This document shows, piece by piece, positions 49,201 through 59,391 of a stretch of DNA of 64,000 bases. This DNA comes from Parelaphostrongylus tenuis (taxonomy: Eukaryota > Nematoda > Chromadorea > Rhabditida > Metastrongylidae): assembly GCA_019055375.1 (NCBI GenBank), contig JAHQIW010007131.1, positions 124,001 to 188,000 on the forward strand. The letters are read 5' to 3'. The notes below the pieces were generated by a model. That model worked only from the letters and a program-made list of their open reading frames with translations, was not told the DNA's origin and made no database searches. The position numbers were made by a program, and so were the translations under genes. Numbering within the stretch: the stretch's first letter is position 1; every line of letters begins with the position of its first letter.

Positions 49201-52200
49201 GATATCTACAAATGAAATCCTCATAGCTGTAACGGCATCAAACAGGGCGACTGTGACATGTTATTTGTTCTCCTGTGTTATTAGAAAAAGTTCTTGTAGC
49301 CTCTTTTAATAGTGTTCCTCAGCCGAAGTAAATCACAATGATATCTTTGTCCGCAGGGAATATGTAATTTACACGTTATTTCGTAATCATATAGCTCAGG
49401 AAAGAAATAAGTACCAGGTGTATCGTGACTAAATTATTACTTATTTGCTGATAAATCAAGTTCCATTTTTTAAATTTTTTCTTTTGATATGTTGCATTCA
49501 CCCTTTCGGGCCCATGGACAAACAGACTCCGCATCTTTAGCTGGAAACGCTGGGCAGTCTGCTCCACTTTTTCTGCATCTCTAACCCCCCACAGGGGATG
49601 CAAGAGGTACCCAGCCTACCGGGAAGAAGGTTGCTGGTTCGATCCCCTACCATCCTCTACCACGACGCTTCACTGTAGTTTTTTTTTGGTGCTATCTTTG
49701 TGATGGCGATTAATATCAAATTCTTCTATGCCGCAATTATCACAGCAGAAAACGTTCAGTTGTCTAACACCTCTCTACTTCTTGGTACAAAACGTAAATC
49801 CATGGGTAATAGAGCATATCTAACATTTGTTGCCTTTCTATCAACGATATTGTGTGAGATATGGGTGATATGCTTTCAGTGATTTTATCACATTGTATTG
49901 GAAGCAGAAACATAATACCTGAAAAAAAAAAACGATGGAACGTCGTGGTAGGGAACTGGATCATCAACCTTCTTCCCAATGAACGGATGCCGAGCGCCAG
50001 AGAGGAGTGGGACAGACAGTGATTCTGACGCTGGGGTTAGAGATGCAGAGGAGTTTGAGCAAGCCGCCCAGCGTTCCCATCTAGGGCGCAGAGGCCGTGG
50101 GTCTATAGTCCCGAAAGAGTTTAGATTGAAGTAAATGCTCTTCCTTCGGAGTACTTATATTTGTGAAGATGATCCTGTAATCCAGTGATAACGTTCTGAT
50201 CTCAGCAGATCTTAGTAGTCACCAGCTAAGTAACATGCTACCTTTGAAAGTGATGTTCACGAATAATCGACAAATTTCCTGAATTATCCTTCTTCCACGA
50301 GGTTGTTATGAAATTTGCTGAATGAAGTTTTTTAAAAACTTTGAACAAGTTCTTGAACACTCTAATATCAGGTCGTTCCATAACTTTTGGCACTAGAATA
50401 ATAAACACCAAATTTATCAACCAAAAGTAATTAAAATTTCGTGATTTTGGTATTGTACAATTGCCATCTTCTTGCGAACGTTTTGGTATACAACTTCCCT
50501 TTACTTCCTTCAAATGGATCTGTCGTGGGAACAAATTTGGTTGTTATTCATGCACGATTGGCGCATAGGGGGAAAATGCTGGTGAAGCAGCGCGCAAGAT
50601 TTATGGAGCTTTCTGTGGACGGCCCGAGTGAGACTGATCCTCCAAACTGTTCACTCTAACTTCAACTCCGCAAACATCTAGCCATCCCTTCTGCCACCGT
50701 GTCATCGCTCCAAGCTCTATCAATCGTGCGTACTGATTTACTAGCATTTCCCCTACGTGCCATTCGTGCATGAGTAGCAAGCCCATTTGTTCCCACGACA
50801 GCTCTATCCTGGAGCAAGCATTGGCAAGCTGTGCCAAGGTGTTCACAAGAAAATGCGCAGTTGAAAGATACTAAAGCCATGCAATTTTAATTACTTCTGC
50901 TCAATAAGCTTGGTGTCTATTGCTCTAGTGCCAAAACTTATAAAACGGTCTATGAATATCTTGTTCTCTAATTTTTCTTCAACACAAACTATTGAAAATG
51001 ATGAGATGTATTTAGAAGAACGAAAATCTGGCTTCTCAGAATCTCTCATGGAGCTCTCTAATAGACGTTAGAAAATGCTGTGTTCTCGACTATTCTATCG
51101 AAAACTACAAAACAAAGATGCAAGGAAGTGGTCATTCACTGCAGGTTCAACGGACTCACCTTGTATACTAGGTTATGCTTCAATTTATTTGCCATTTCAA
51201 TACCCTGTACTTCAAATTATATTTTCGAGAATAGTGACTTTACTTGGCTGATAATGTGCAAGGCGTCTGATGAGTAGCACTAGTGAAAAGAAATCCTTTT
51301 GATCAACCGCTTTTAGAGGTGGTAGGAGTTATATAATAGCCAGTAATATTGAATGATGCGCAAAGCTCTGACGTCAGGCGGGATTCGAACTGCATTTCAC
51401 CCATTTCGGGGCACCCAGTTGCATTACCGACTCCTGTTTTGCAACCACTCTTTCCACGTTACAACTTCTGAAACAGTTTCTTCAACTACTGATATCATCT
51501 CCCAGAGTATGGTTAGTTTTTTAGAAATGCGCGTTAGCGCTTCCAGTTGTCGCTTCCGCTTGTTTATGAAGGATGAAGTTGTACCAAGGCACAAAAGTAT
51601 ACTACCAAATGTGCATTTAATTTCAGGTCAGTTTAGGAAATTCGTCTAGATTTTTCGAAGGTTCATTCTTCGTTTTCAAGACAATTTTATGAAATTTGAC
51701 TAACGTAGTTCTATACGACACTTGAATTTTTGCTAATTCGCTTAGTAGCTCAAGCGGACATCACCAAGTATTCATTAGAGTGAGCTTGGAAGGCCCAGAA
51801 ATTTGCCACGCTTGTCTTGTGAAGCTAGTGGAAGCTAATCGTTCGAATCCATGTTTACTTCCTAGAGAAAGTATACATTCATTTTTGGTTTGCATCAAGG
51901 TACATGCCAAAAGCCACCGCGTTGCCTCGCACGAACCACCATATATAGATTGTGTTGTATTAGAAAATTAATGAATGCCGTCTATTAAAACATTTTATTA
52001 TTGGCAAAATGTTTTTTGTTACAGAGGTGACGCCACAGGGAGAAGAAAAATTTCTAGCGACACCATCGTCAGACTCCACTACCCTACTGGAAAAACCTCG
52101 GCTTATGAAGGATGCGTATCGCGTTGAAATCAAAGAGGTTTTTTTTTGATAGTAAAATTGGTAAAACTTAGAGAACAAAGCTTTTGGCGTTGGCAAATCT

Positions 52201-55200
52201 TTGAGGTATGCGCCATACATTAGACTCAATAAAGCATCGTAAGAAGTAATCGAGTACATATGTTAGCCCACACAATGACTCGCGGTGGCCTAACGATGTG
52301 TCACGTTAGTGCAGCTGTACATCCAGCCACGTTTGATACCAACCTACATGGATGGAAGGATTGATGAGACTGGAGTGTCGATTTAACCAATGTCCTTGTA
52401 TGGAAGAGCACCTTATGATTGCGCTGCACGATCCCCCAGTGTTAAATTACCTAGAAAAATACACAATAATGTGAAATACGAAGCTTAATAGGGGATGACT
52501 ACTTGAATAGAAGATAAAAGGATAAGGGATAAAGCTCTCGGCGTTGATCAATCCCTGAGGGATGTGCCATGCATTCGTGTTTAATTTTTAGCTTCGTTTG
52601 AGGTGAATAAATGCATATCTGGCATTTATAATGACTCGCGGTGCCCTCCCGATGAGCCGAGTCAGTGCTGCTTATCCTCCTAGACAAGTCTAAGACCAGT
52701 CTGGTACCAGTTTACCGCCCCCGGAGGGATGAATTTCTTAGTGAGCCATGAGCGCGAGGTCGAACCATTGACCTCGTGTGCGACGCAGAGCACCTTTAAC
52801 CACTGCGCCGCATGTGCTCGAGCAGAAGATAAGTGGTGGATTTTTTATCGTTCTCCAATAGGCACATTATATGTGGTTTCATTACTCACAAACATTCAAT
52901 ATCTTCCGACCACTTCTGCTAAGTTTTGGTTTTTCACAATAAGAGCAGAAAAAAAACTTGAAAACTTTGAAAGGTTTGATAAACTATCCATGGATGCACT
53001 ATACATTCAACTCCCTTCGCAACATGAAAGGACTGATGAATGCAGACTCGGTCTATACAACACGTTTTGGAATTCTCCCAATGTACCAACTCGTTATCCT
53101 TCATTTAGGCAAATCTAATGCCAACTTTTCGGTCCCTGGAAGAGCAGAGAGTTTGGTTAAACCAGGGCGAAGAGTGGAACGAAAAATAAACCGTTTGTTG
53201 CACGTCACCTCTGTATTCTTTGAATTGGCCAATTTGTATTAGTAGAGATTAGCGAATAGCAGAGTTCGGGTTCGATACAGAAGGCCAGTGCACCAAATTC
53301 AGTATAATTCAGAGTTTCGGGAATCCCCAGCTCAGAATAATTACTACGACGAAATAGAATGCTCGCTTTTTACACGAGGCTGCCACGCGAAACTCATTAA
53401 CCTAGGTATGAAGAACAATCACACACTTGGATTTTAACTGTTTATGACAATAAAAAAGTGTAATATGAGCTATGTGGCGATATAAAATTGAGTGAATAGG
53501 CACGAATGAAGTTGGGGCAACACTGGAACACTGGAACACAGGAACTCTGGAACTCTGGAAGCTCCGGTACATATTGGAGTCAGGCCTACATAGGGCCGAT
53601 GACAAAGGTTTCGTCCACTGAAACACCAAGTCAAGGGAAAGTAAAAGCCGTATAGCTCTTAAAAAGTGTGAGCACAAAAGATTACAAGCGCGCCTCTAGT
53701 GGGAGAAAGTTCAGAGCGCCAAAAAGTTACAAGTGCACATTTTGACGGGAAAGAAATAAAACAGTCTGTAGTAGAAGTGCATGTGAAAGCGATGCTATTG
53801 CGTCAAAGAAAAATTCATGGGAAAGCAATGAGTTAGTATGTGGTAAATGTTGTTGTGAAACTATATGACAGCTTGATTGTAAGTTTAAGTATATTCAATT
53901 AAGAAAGAATAGATGTTTGGTAATCACAATTAATAGTTAATCTAGGAAGCTCACGACAATGTAAGAATAGGAACTATTCGGGGAACATATCCAGTAACGT
54001 AGGGTGATCTGTAAAACTGGGCCATTTGGGCCTCGAACCCACATTTCACACAATCCGAGGTCGCGTGCTCTAACCCGCTGCACTACTGACTCCCGTTTCC
54101 ACACACCACTCTTTCTACACTACAGCGCACTTATCTGCCAGCAAACAACCGTCAACGGTTTGGCCTGGGTAGTCGGTATCAACGTTGAATCCAGTCACGT
54201 TGACTGATATTGTGTATTAGATGATCAGATCGGATTCTCTAATCGCTTTTAATGAGGTATGATGCTGTAATATATCGAGTGAAGTAGGATGATGTGCAAA
54301 ACTTTTGCGTCAATTGGGACTCGAACCCATGTTTCACCCTATCCGAGGGCGCGCGCTCAAACCGTTGCACTACCGACGCCTGTTTCGACACCACTATTGC
54401 TACGTTACAACGCAAGATTGGTGTCAAAACAGCGTCGGTAGTGCAACGTTCAAATACGCGCCCCCGGATGGCGTGAAATGCGGATTCGAGTCTTAGTTGA
54501 AGCCAAAGTTTTGCACATCATCATACTTCACTGGGTTTACTATAACATCATACCACCGCTAAAAACGGTTTAAACAAAAATAATTTCAAATGATTTTTCG
54601 GGAAATAATTACTGGAACTTCCAACTGTTGCGCACTGTAATATGATTCACATTGAAAAACGACTGGCGACACGAGCTAATGAAAAATTATGTGTTAACAT
54701 ATATTTTTCCAGGCTGAATCGATTTCCTCATGGAAGACCGTATGTTCAACCTCACTCAAAAAAGACTTTTACACCTTCGGTGGCTTCAAGCCAGGAACAA
54801 AATATGTAGTGACGATTTATGCTGCAACCCCTTCGGATAGAAATTTTCCATTAAAAGAAAGCCGCTCTCTTCCACAAGAACCGATCCAAGGTTTGTCAAA
54901 TGAAAAGTCTCTCCTTTAGAGAAGAAAAATCTAAAGACATTTAGAGATCGGATTTTTTAAGAGTTGATAATGATGATATAAATCTTAGAGTAATTGGAGC
55001 AGTAATAAATTCAATTTTGAACGCTAAACTAATGTTTTTTATCTCTCGGTAGTTTGTGAATGCTCAATTACTTTTTATGGATTTGAACAATCTAGTAATT
55101 TCAGTTCAAAAAAATTTCACAAATATCACTTTACCTGAAGATTCCATGGTTACCAAGCGTTTTTGAGGTAAGGTTATTTTCGAAGTTTGACCATTGTCAC

Positions 55201-57532
55201 TGGGTGAAATGCACTGATTCAAAACGTATCCATTCGTCTTCTTTCGTTATGACTATTTCTGTCTGCCACTCTTTGATATTCAGGAAATTTTCTTCGGAAA
55301 ATGGCATGACACTGAGACAAATGACTTTATCTCCTCTCTCTCTGTCACTAAAATAAATGAGGATAACCACGAATACTACGAGGCAAGTACTTACTAGTTC
55401 CGGTTTCAGATCTTATAAAAACTTTCAGCACCACGCTTTGTTAGACGCTTGATTGAAACTTATTCAGTCACTTGATTCTTTGAAATTTCGATGAGGCAGA
55501 AACTTATGGGGCTCACACAATCGCGCGATAGCTTATTAAAAATCGTATATGCGCATCTAGAAATACTGAATGAAAGTCCTGAATTTTTCGCATCAACGCA
55601 AGAATGGTTTCTTCAAAATATTGTTTTCTTCCTCTAATATTTATTGTAATCCAAGTTGTCTATTTGTTTCAACTGACTGAGAACCGTTCTTGTCGTAAAT
55701 ACTAACTGTGCTATGTGATTACATCTACAAAACAATTCCGTGAGAGCGAAACTTATTCCATCAATTGGAAAAAAATCCGGAATTTTTAGAAAGGATTTCA
55801 AGAAGTCGAGTAGAACTTTCTTAACAGCTTTTGATGCACTTTCATGCCAATCACATATTGTGACAATGGTTCATTGGAGTAGACGCATGTGTAATTTCAA
55901 CAAAAACTATCCATCAAAGTGAAATCATTTTTTATTTGACCGCCTTGCGGTGTTATGATGTTACTATAGACCCAAAGATGATGAAGAGTGGTGTGCAAAA
56001 ACGCTTGCGTCAGCAGGGATTTGAACCCAGATCCAACTCTTTCCGGGAGTATGTGCTAAACCTGATAATCATTATTTGAGCCACGCATGTCAGTGGTCTG
56101 TTAATGAGGGCTGACTTATAGAGCCCGATACACGTGTTTCGATCTTGCGATCTCGTCAGTCGGGCAGTTACCCGTTCTCGTCTTTTGCTAATCTCTGTGG
56201 GTGCTCCAGTCCCCACAATAAGAATTAGCGACGACGTATGTTTTACACTCTGTGTTCAGTGAAGAACTCACCAAACACAGAGTTTTTTTACACTCGAATG
56301 CTCGTGGCTAGTATATTTAATATAACATATCCTTCATTTCGAGTGTTTTCTTAAGACCACAGCTCAAATTACAATATGCCTGATAATCATTATTTGAGCC
56401 ACGCATGTCAGTGGTCTGTTAATGAGGGCTGACTTATAGAGCCCGATACACGTGTTTCGATCTTGCGATCTCGTCAGTCGGGCAGTTACCCGTTCTCGTC
56501 TTTTGCTAATCTCTGTGGGTGCTCCAGTCCCCCACAATAAGAGTTAGCGACGACGTATGTTTTACACTCTGTGTTCAGTGAAGAACTCACCAAACACAGA
56601 GTTTTTTACACTCGAATGCTCGTGGCTAGTATATTTAATATAACATATCCTTCATTTCGAGTGTTTTCTTAAGACCACAGCTCAAATTACAATATGCCTG
56701 ATAATCATTATTTGAGCCACGCATGTCAGTGGTCTGTTAATGAGGGCTGACACGTGTATCGGGCTCTATAAGTCAGCCCTCATTAACAGACCACTGACAT
56801 GCGTGGCTCAAATAATGATTATCAGGCATATTGTAATTTGAGCTGTGGTCTTAAGAAAACACTCGAAATGAAGGATATATGTGCTAAACCGTTGCACCAC
56901 CGACGCTCGTTTCGCACTCCACTCTTTCCATTTCGCAATCCATCAAACTAATTTCTAAGAATGTTAGAACCTTACCCCGAGGTTGGTGCAACAAGGTCAT
57001 ACATCGGTGTTTCGGAGGTCTCGACCTCCTCGTCAGTGACCTACGCCCCACATTAAGCCCTGCATTGTAGCAAGTAGGGCGGCGTAAGTGGTGACGGAAG
57101 AGTGTACGATGACACTGTGCCACCAAACCATTCCATAACATCCAATCGCAATGTCGACTTGAAATTAGTATTCATTGAGTGAGTAATTAGTAATGAGTAA
57201 AGACTCGGATAACCAATTCTTAAGATTGTGAGGTCCAGAATGAGGGAAAAGAGGTTATACAGAGATCAAGGGGTAAGAAAATGGTCTGAAAGAGCAGTAA
57301 ATATCACACTTATGTACACTATAGTGTACACATGGTACAGAATGGGTTTGAAGTTTGAACGTCACATCACTAATCTTTCAGACTAATCTGCAAAGTATCT
57401 TCGATGTTTCTGAACAGGGATTTTTACTAAATGTCAATCCATTTCCACCGGAACTCATCCAATCCGATCGTTGCCCCAATGTGCTCATCCATGGCAAAGG
57501 CGATACTGTCAAACTCCGTCTATCTCTCTCAG
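37736..57532 (+). CDS. Giant repeat-rich protein with fn3 and Ig-like domains (partial gene)
   Basis: Exons with compatible phases: 37736-37780, 40233-40287, 40379-48754, 48863-48972, 49025-49160 (or from 49061), 52025-52137, 54713-54890, 55105-55167, 55284-55382, 57382-57532. The protein has a short N-terminal stretch, about 27 tandem 64-residue charged repeats, a 600-residue disordered linker, an fn3 domain and the start of an Ig-like domain. The layout recalls titin/obscurin/twitchin-type muscle proteins, but no specific family member is recognised. The model probably continues past 57532, since the last exon ends in phase 1 within an Ig domain. The start is not found. Several frameshifts in the big exon and one in 55105-55167 break the reading frame as given. 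Confidence 0.7.
38040..38420 (-). mobile_element. Hammerhead-family element, degenerate
   Basis: The unit on minus has inverted ends: CATGTGGTCTGCTAAAATGGG at the left returns inverted near 38380. The hammerhead (38153-38193) has lost the core (GAAA to CAAA, CUGANGA disrupted). It lies in the intron between 37780 and 40233. Confidence 0.7.
38153..38193 (-). ncRNA. Hammerhead ribozyme relic
   Basis: The 3' half (CACGTC, TA, TCGGGC) is recognisable, but GAAA is CAAA and the CUGANGA box is broken. Included as part of the family only. Confidence 0.45.
38421..40232 (+). other. Rest of intron before exon 40233
   Basis: Fold-back D sequence lies at 38600-38870, and a tRNA-like scrap (CCGTAGCTTAATCGG) near 38970. 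Nothing coding is recognised. Confidence 0.45.
40379..48754 (+). CDS. 8.4 kb exon of the giant protein, with frameshifts
   Basis: The exon starts after TTTCAG with TKKRGRPVTVSPQKKEL, an AT-hook-like KRGRP core. It then runs through Glu/Lys/Thr-rich sequence, the 64-residue repeat array and a Ser-rich linker, to a TCAG/GTACAC donor. Frame changes occur near 40745, 41640, 41790, 42060-42175, 42890-43095 and repeatedly at 44010-45415, then at 46815 (A8) and 47510 (A6). At the last two, removing one A restores the frame. Runs without breaks include 43102-44010 and 45407-46815, so selection for an open frame is evident. The breaks look like consensus errors, with real pseudogenisation as the alternative. 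Confidence 0.75.
41489..46830 (+). repeat. Tandem 192 bp coding repeat (64 aa x about 27)
   Basis: The period is exactly 192 bp in the clean stretches; for example AAAGAAATGAAGGATACTGC recurs at 43501 and 43693. Each protein unit contains KDTAKEKAIYEERSLKTKL, then a K-P-S-E-G-L-G-T-S segment, ET.PCKDFQGYEERNRNA and SLISKADLEHIQ. Copies in the centre (43.3-46.0 kb) are nearly identical, while outer copies are diverged, as expected if the array grows by unequal exchange from the middle. The units are highly charged and predicted helical. I do not recognise the repeat. Confidence 0.9.
48863..49160 (+). CDS. Two linker exons of the giant protein
   Basis: Exon 48863-48972 begins after TCTAG and reads EWKVAGDESEKFTELCVALP, ending GCTGAG/GTATAC. 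Exon 49025-49160 reads to SSLTAEELVQ and ends CAGG/GTGATT. A second in-frame acceptor at 49060 would give a 12-codon-shorter form. The final G pairs with AG at the start of exon 52025-52137 to make GAG. No domain is recognised in this part. Confidence 0.6.
49490..50110. repeat. Fold-back repeat, third type
   Basis: GGGAAGAAGGTTGCTGGTTCG (49619 onward) returns inverted near 49970 as a GGATCATCAACCTTCTTCCC-type segment. A related single arm is at 30640-30870 (GGGAAGAAGACTGCTGGTTCG). It lies in the intron after the exon ending at 49160. Confidence 0.5.
50385..50955. mobile_element. Head-to-head mariner fold-back in intron of giant gene
   Basis: Left arm on plus starts after ACTTTTGGCACTAGA and reads MDLSWEQIWLLFMHDWRIG. 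The right arm on minus reads SWEQMGLLLMHEWHVGEML and VNSLEDQSHSGRP. The terminal inverted repeats contain TTTTGGCACTAGA at both ends. The family is the same as at 6660-7215. The catalytic domain is missing. Confidence 0.75.
51300..51490. repeat. Half of a tRNA-like fold-back
   Basis: Outer hairpin ACCGCTTTTAGAGGTGGT, then GACGTCAGGCGGGATTCGAA and TTGCATTACCGACTCC, i.e. the left arm only. Confidence 0.5.
52025..54890 (+). CDS. Fibronectin type III domain split over two exons
   Basis: Exon 52025-52137 ends KPRLMKDAYRVEIKE, and exon 54713-54890 continues AESISSWKTV..., then GFKPGTKYVVTIYAATPSD. This is the typical fn3 pattern Y-R-V-E ... W ... G-x-x-P-G-T-x-Y-x-V-x-V. The join is phase 0 and falls between two strands. 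The 2.6 kb intron between them carries SINE copies and a tRNA-like fold-back (54255-54585). In intracellular giant proteins such domains pair with Ig domains. Confidence 0.75.
52172..52435 (-). repeat. tRNA-derived SINE, family A, heavily diverged
   Basis: AGCTTTTGGCGTTGGCAAATC at the left and ATGACTCGCGGTGGCCTA inside match the family. It starts only 35 bp after the exon ending at 52137. Confidence 0.6.
52511..52819 (-). repeat. tRNA-derived SINE, family A
   Basis: A full copy with the tail (GATAAAAGGATAAGGGATAAAG region) at the left and the head at the right, in an intron of the giant gene. Confidence 0.85.
53990..54585. repeat. Two tRNA-like fold-back elements
   Basis: A partial copy at 53990-54240 (GGGCCTCGAACCCACATT) and a complete one at 54255-54585 with arms GCGTCAATTGGGACTCGAACC and GGATTCGAGTCTTAGTTGA. 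Outside those are TGTGCAAAACTTTTG and its inverse, and the outer hairpin ACCGCTAAAAACGGT. Confidence 0.7.
55105..57532 (+). CDS. Three exons leading into an Ig-like domain
   Basis: Exon 55105-55167 has an in-frame stop as written. With one A fewer in its A7 run it stays open and ends in phase 0, matching the next exon. Exon 55284-55382 reads WHDTETNDFISSLSVTKINE and ends GAG/GCAAGT, a GC donor. Exon 57382-57532 contains NVLIHGKGDTVKLRLSLSG, the A'/B-strand pattern of an I-set Ig domain just before the usual G-x-P-x-P. The intron 55383-57381 holds the hammerhead tandem array. Confidence 0.55.
56123..56165 (-). ncRNA. Hammerhead ribozyme, fully intact
   Basis: Minus strand in order: stem I GCCCGA, CTGACGA, stem II GATC-GCAA-GATC (4 bp capped by a GNRA tetraloop), GAAA, palindromic CACGTG, TA, and TCGGGC closing stem I perfectly. 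All conserved core bases are present. The expected cleavage site is GUA/U, between 56129 and 56128. This is the open-stem-I (type I) arrangement. Stem III has no loop, so an intramolecular fold would be unstable and a dimer is the likelier active form. Confidence 0.88.
56441..56483 (-). ncRNA. Hammerhead ribozyme, fully intact, second tandem copy
   Basis: Identical in sequence to the motif at 56123-56165, exactly 318 bp away. Cleavage at both sites of one transcript would release a unit-length 318 nt RNA, the product type that is ligated into circles in known hammerhead satellites. Confidence 0.88.
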
Positions 57533-59391
57533 GTGCGGAATAAGTCAACAGTTGCAATTTTTGTAAAAAAATTGAGTTAATCATAGGCAGCAATTATGGT
57601 AGCAGCGATATTGATAATGATTAATTGGATAATGAAGAAGATGAGCGATCTTTCACGTATACACCTGGCGGTTACTACTTTGTAGTAACTCAGTAGTGAC
57701 TTCTGACAACTCACACAATTGCCATGAAGCTGGTATATTAAGATAGACAACAGTGCCTCAATCAATATAGCGGTTTAATTAACTAGTTTAGATCTTTACT
57801 AATTTTTTTAAACATATTTTGCTCTTTCGCATCAACCACATACGTAATTATTACTCGCTGACTGCCCTTTCGAGTTTTCATACTTTTAGACTGTAAACTC
57901 CAAAAAATTTTTAAAAAATTCAAAAGTTTCTAGTTTTCTTACACAAAAGTGTACTTGCAAAGGCTAAGGAATGCATTGAGGAACATTATCTTATCCTGAT
58001 GGTCAAAATTCTAGTTGTTCAATTGCCTTCGTATCCCAAGTATGAACTTTACAACAATAAATTTGACATTCTTTAGAGCATAGATACTTAACTGTAGTAA
58101 AAGCAGAAAGCATCTACTACGTGTTGATATGGATTCTAACTGTTCCTATGAAAATTAACAGAATTTACTCTGAGCTGAGACATGCTAGTATAATATCAAA
58201 ATGGCCGTCATTTCTACTTCCTATGACTCCCATAAGAGGTCACGTAGTCCCAAACGTGTTGAAGAGTAACAAGCATTCCAGGTAATTTCCTATATTAAGA
58301 CAAACCAAGGTCTTCATACCTTTGTTCTTACCGCTAACGTTTCGGCGGTTCCACTTTCCATTCAGAGCCTGGAAAGATAGGTTGTCCACAAGTCAGCCAA
58401 ATAGTTTTTTTTTTTCTGTTGGACTAATATTGAAGGATCAGCTGTCAAAATAAATTGTATTAGGATCTCGTGTTTGGCTTACAAAGAAAAAACTGGGAGA
58501 TACCGAAGATTGCCAGGGTTAATAGATAGGCAGTTTCGGGAATCAAATTTGCTTTGAAATTTCTAGTACCGTCAACGCTTGCCGTCAATCATAATTTAAT
58601 CGAGTTCTATAAAATATTTTCACTTTATTTCATAAGCTACTTATTTTGAGCTGATACGAGGCCGTCGAGCTATATTTCTAAATCTAAGTGACTAACATGC
58701 TTGACAGCTCCGTATCTTCAGATCTGTTCTCTACTGATTTTTCTGACAGTGTGACTATGGATTAGTCCATAATAATAAGATTAACTCAAAGTCAGTCTTT
58801 GTATGCTTGAATGCTTAGCCCTCTTTTTTATGTTTGATTACGTAGAGATCTGATCTAATTACCATGTTGTTCGTATGATTCAAATCTTGGGTTTTCCATA
58901 TTTGCTTCATAATCGTGAAATATACAATATATAAAAAATTTACTCAATTATTCGAAAATCTTTTATACATCTGTATTTGAAAATGTAAATCACAAGGTAA
59001 TCGAATGAGCTAGCTGTGGCTCTTATAAATGCCAACGAATAAAAGAAAAGGAAAACAACGATATCCCGAAAATCGTCGACCAGAATCTTGCATAGAAAAG
59101 AACATTGGAAGTTTGATCAGTGATATGTTATCTATGATATTTGATAGCTGTTTTATTAGGGCATTAGTGAAAGCTGAACAATTAGAAGGCCTAAAACGTT
59201 TCTAATTGGATAAGTGAATAGAACTTCGAAACTCAAATATGCTTCCTTTCTCTGCTTTACTGGAGTTACTGAAGAGCGAAAAGAAAACTTACATCGCTCC
59301 ATACTGATGAATACACGTATTCTGTTGTAGAGAACTATACCATATAGTGAAAAAAGGAAAGAATAGTACACAGTGAGGCTATGAGAGGTGG
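57533..59391. other. Region between giant gene and K+ channel
   Basis: The plus-strand gene should continue, since its last exon ends in phase 1, but no exon starting with two bases and fitting an Ig domain was found. AT-rich, without recognised repeats. Confidence 0.4.

Larger units (their letters stand above)
56061..56877. mobile_element. Tandem hammerhead array, 318 bp period
   Basis: Units start at 56061, 56379 and 56697 (CCTGATAATCATTATTTGAG), giving an exact 318 bp period. The first two are nearly identical, and each holds an intact minus-strand hammerhead. The third unit is cut short and turns into an inverted copy of the end. The array interrupts a tRNA-like fold-back and is bounded by a 13 bp direct repeat. 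Confidence 0.85.
55925..56950. repeat. tRNA-like fold-back split by the hammerhead array
   Basis: Left part 55925-56062 (outer end GACCGCCTTGCGGTG, arm GCGTCAGCAGGGATTTGAACC) stops at TATGTGCTAAACC. After the array the same 13 bases recur at 56878-56890 and the arm continues (GTTGCACCACCGACGCTCG). The insertion is therefore younger than the fold-back. Confidence 0.75.

Noticed and set aside
51731..51788. Possible exon VAQADITKYSL in the giant gene
   Set aside because: Its end phase cannot join the exon at 52025, whereas 49160 joins that exon directly.
56439..56760. CRISPR-like array from regular spacing
   Set aside because: Units are 318 bp with no short repeat/spacer pattern; it is a tandem mobile-element array.
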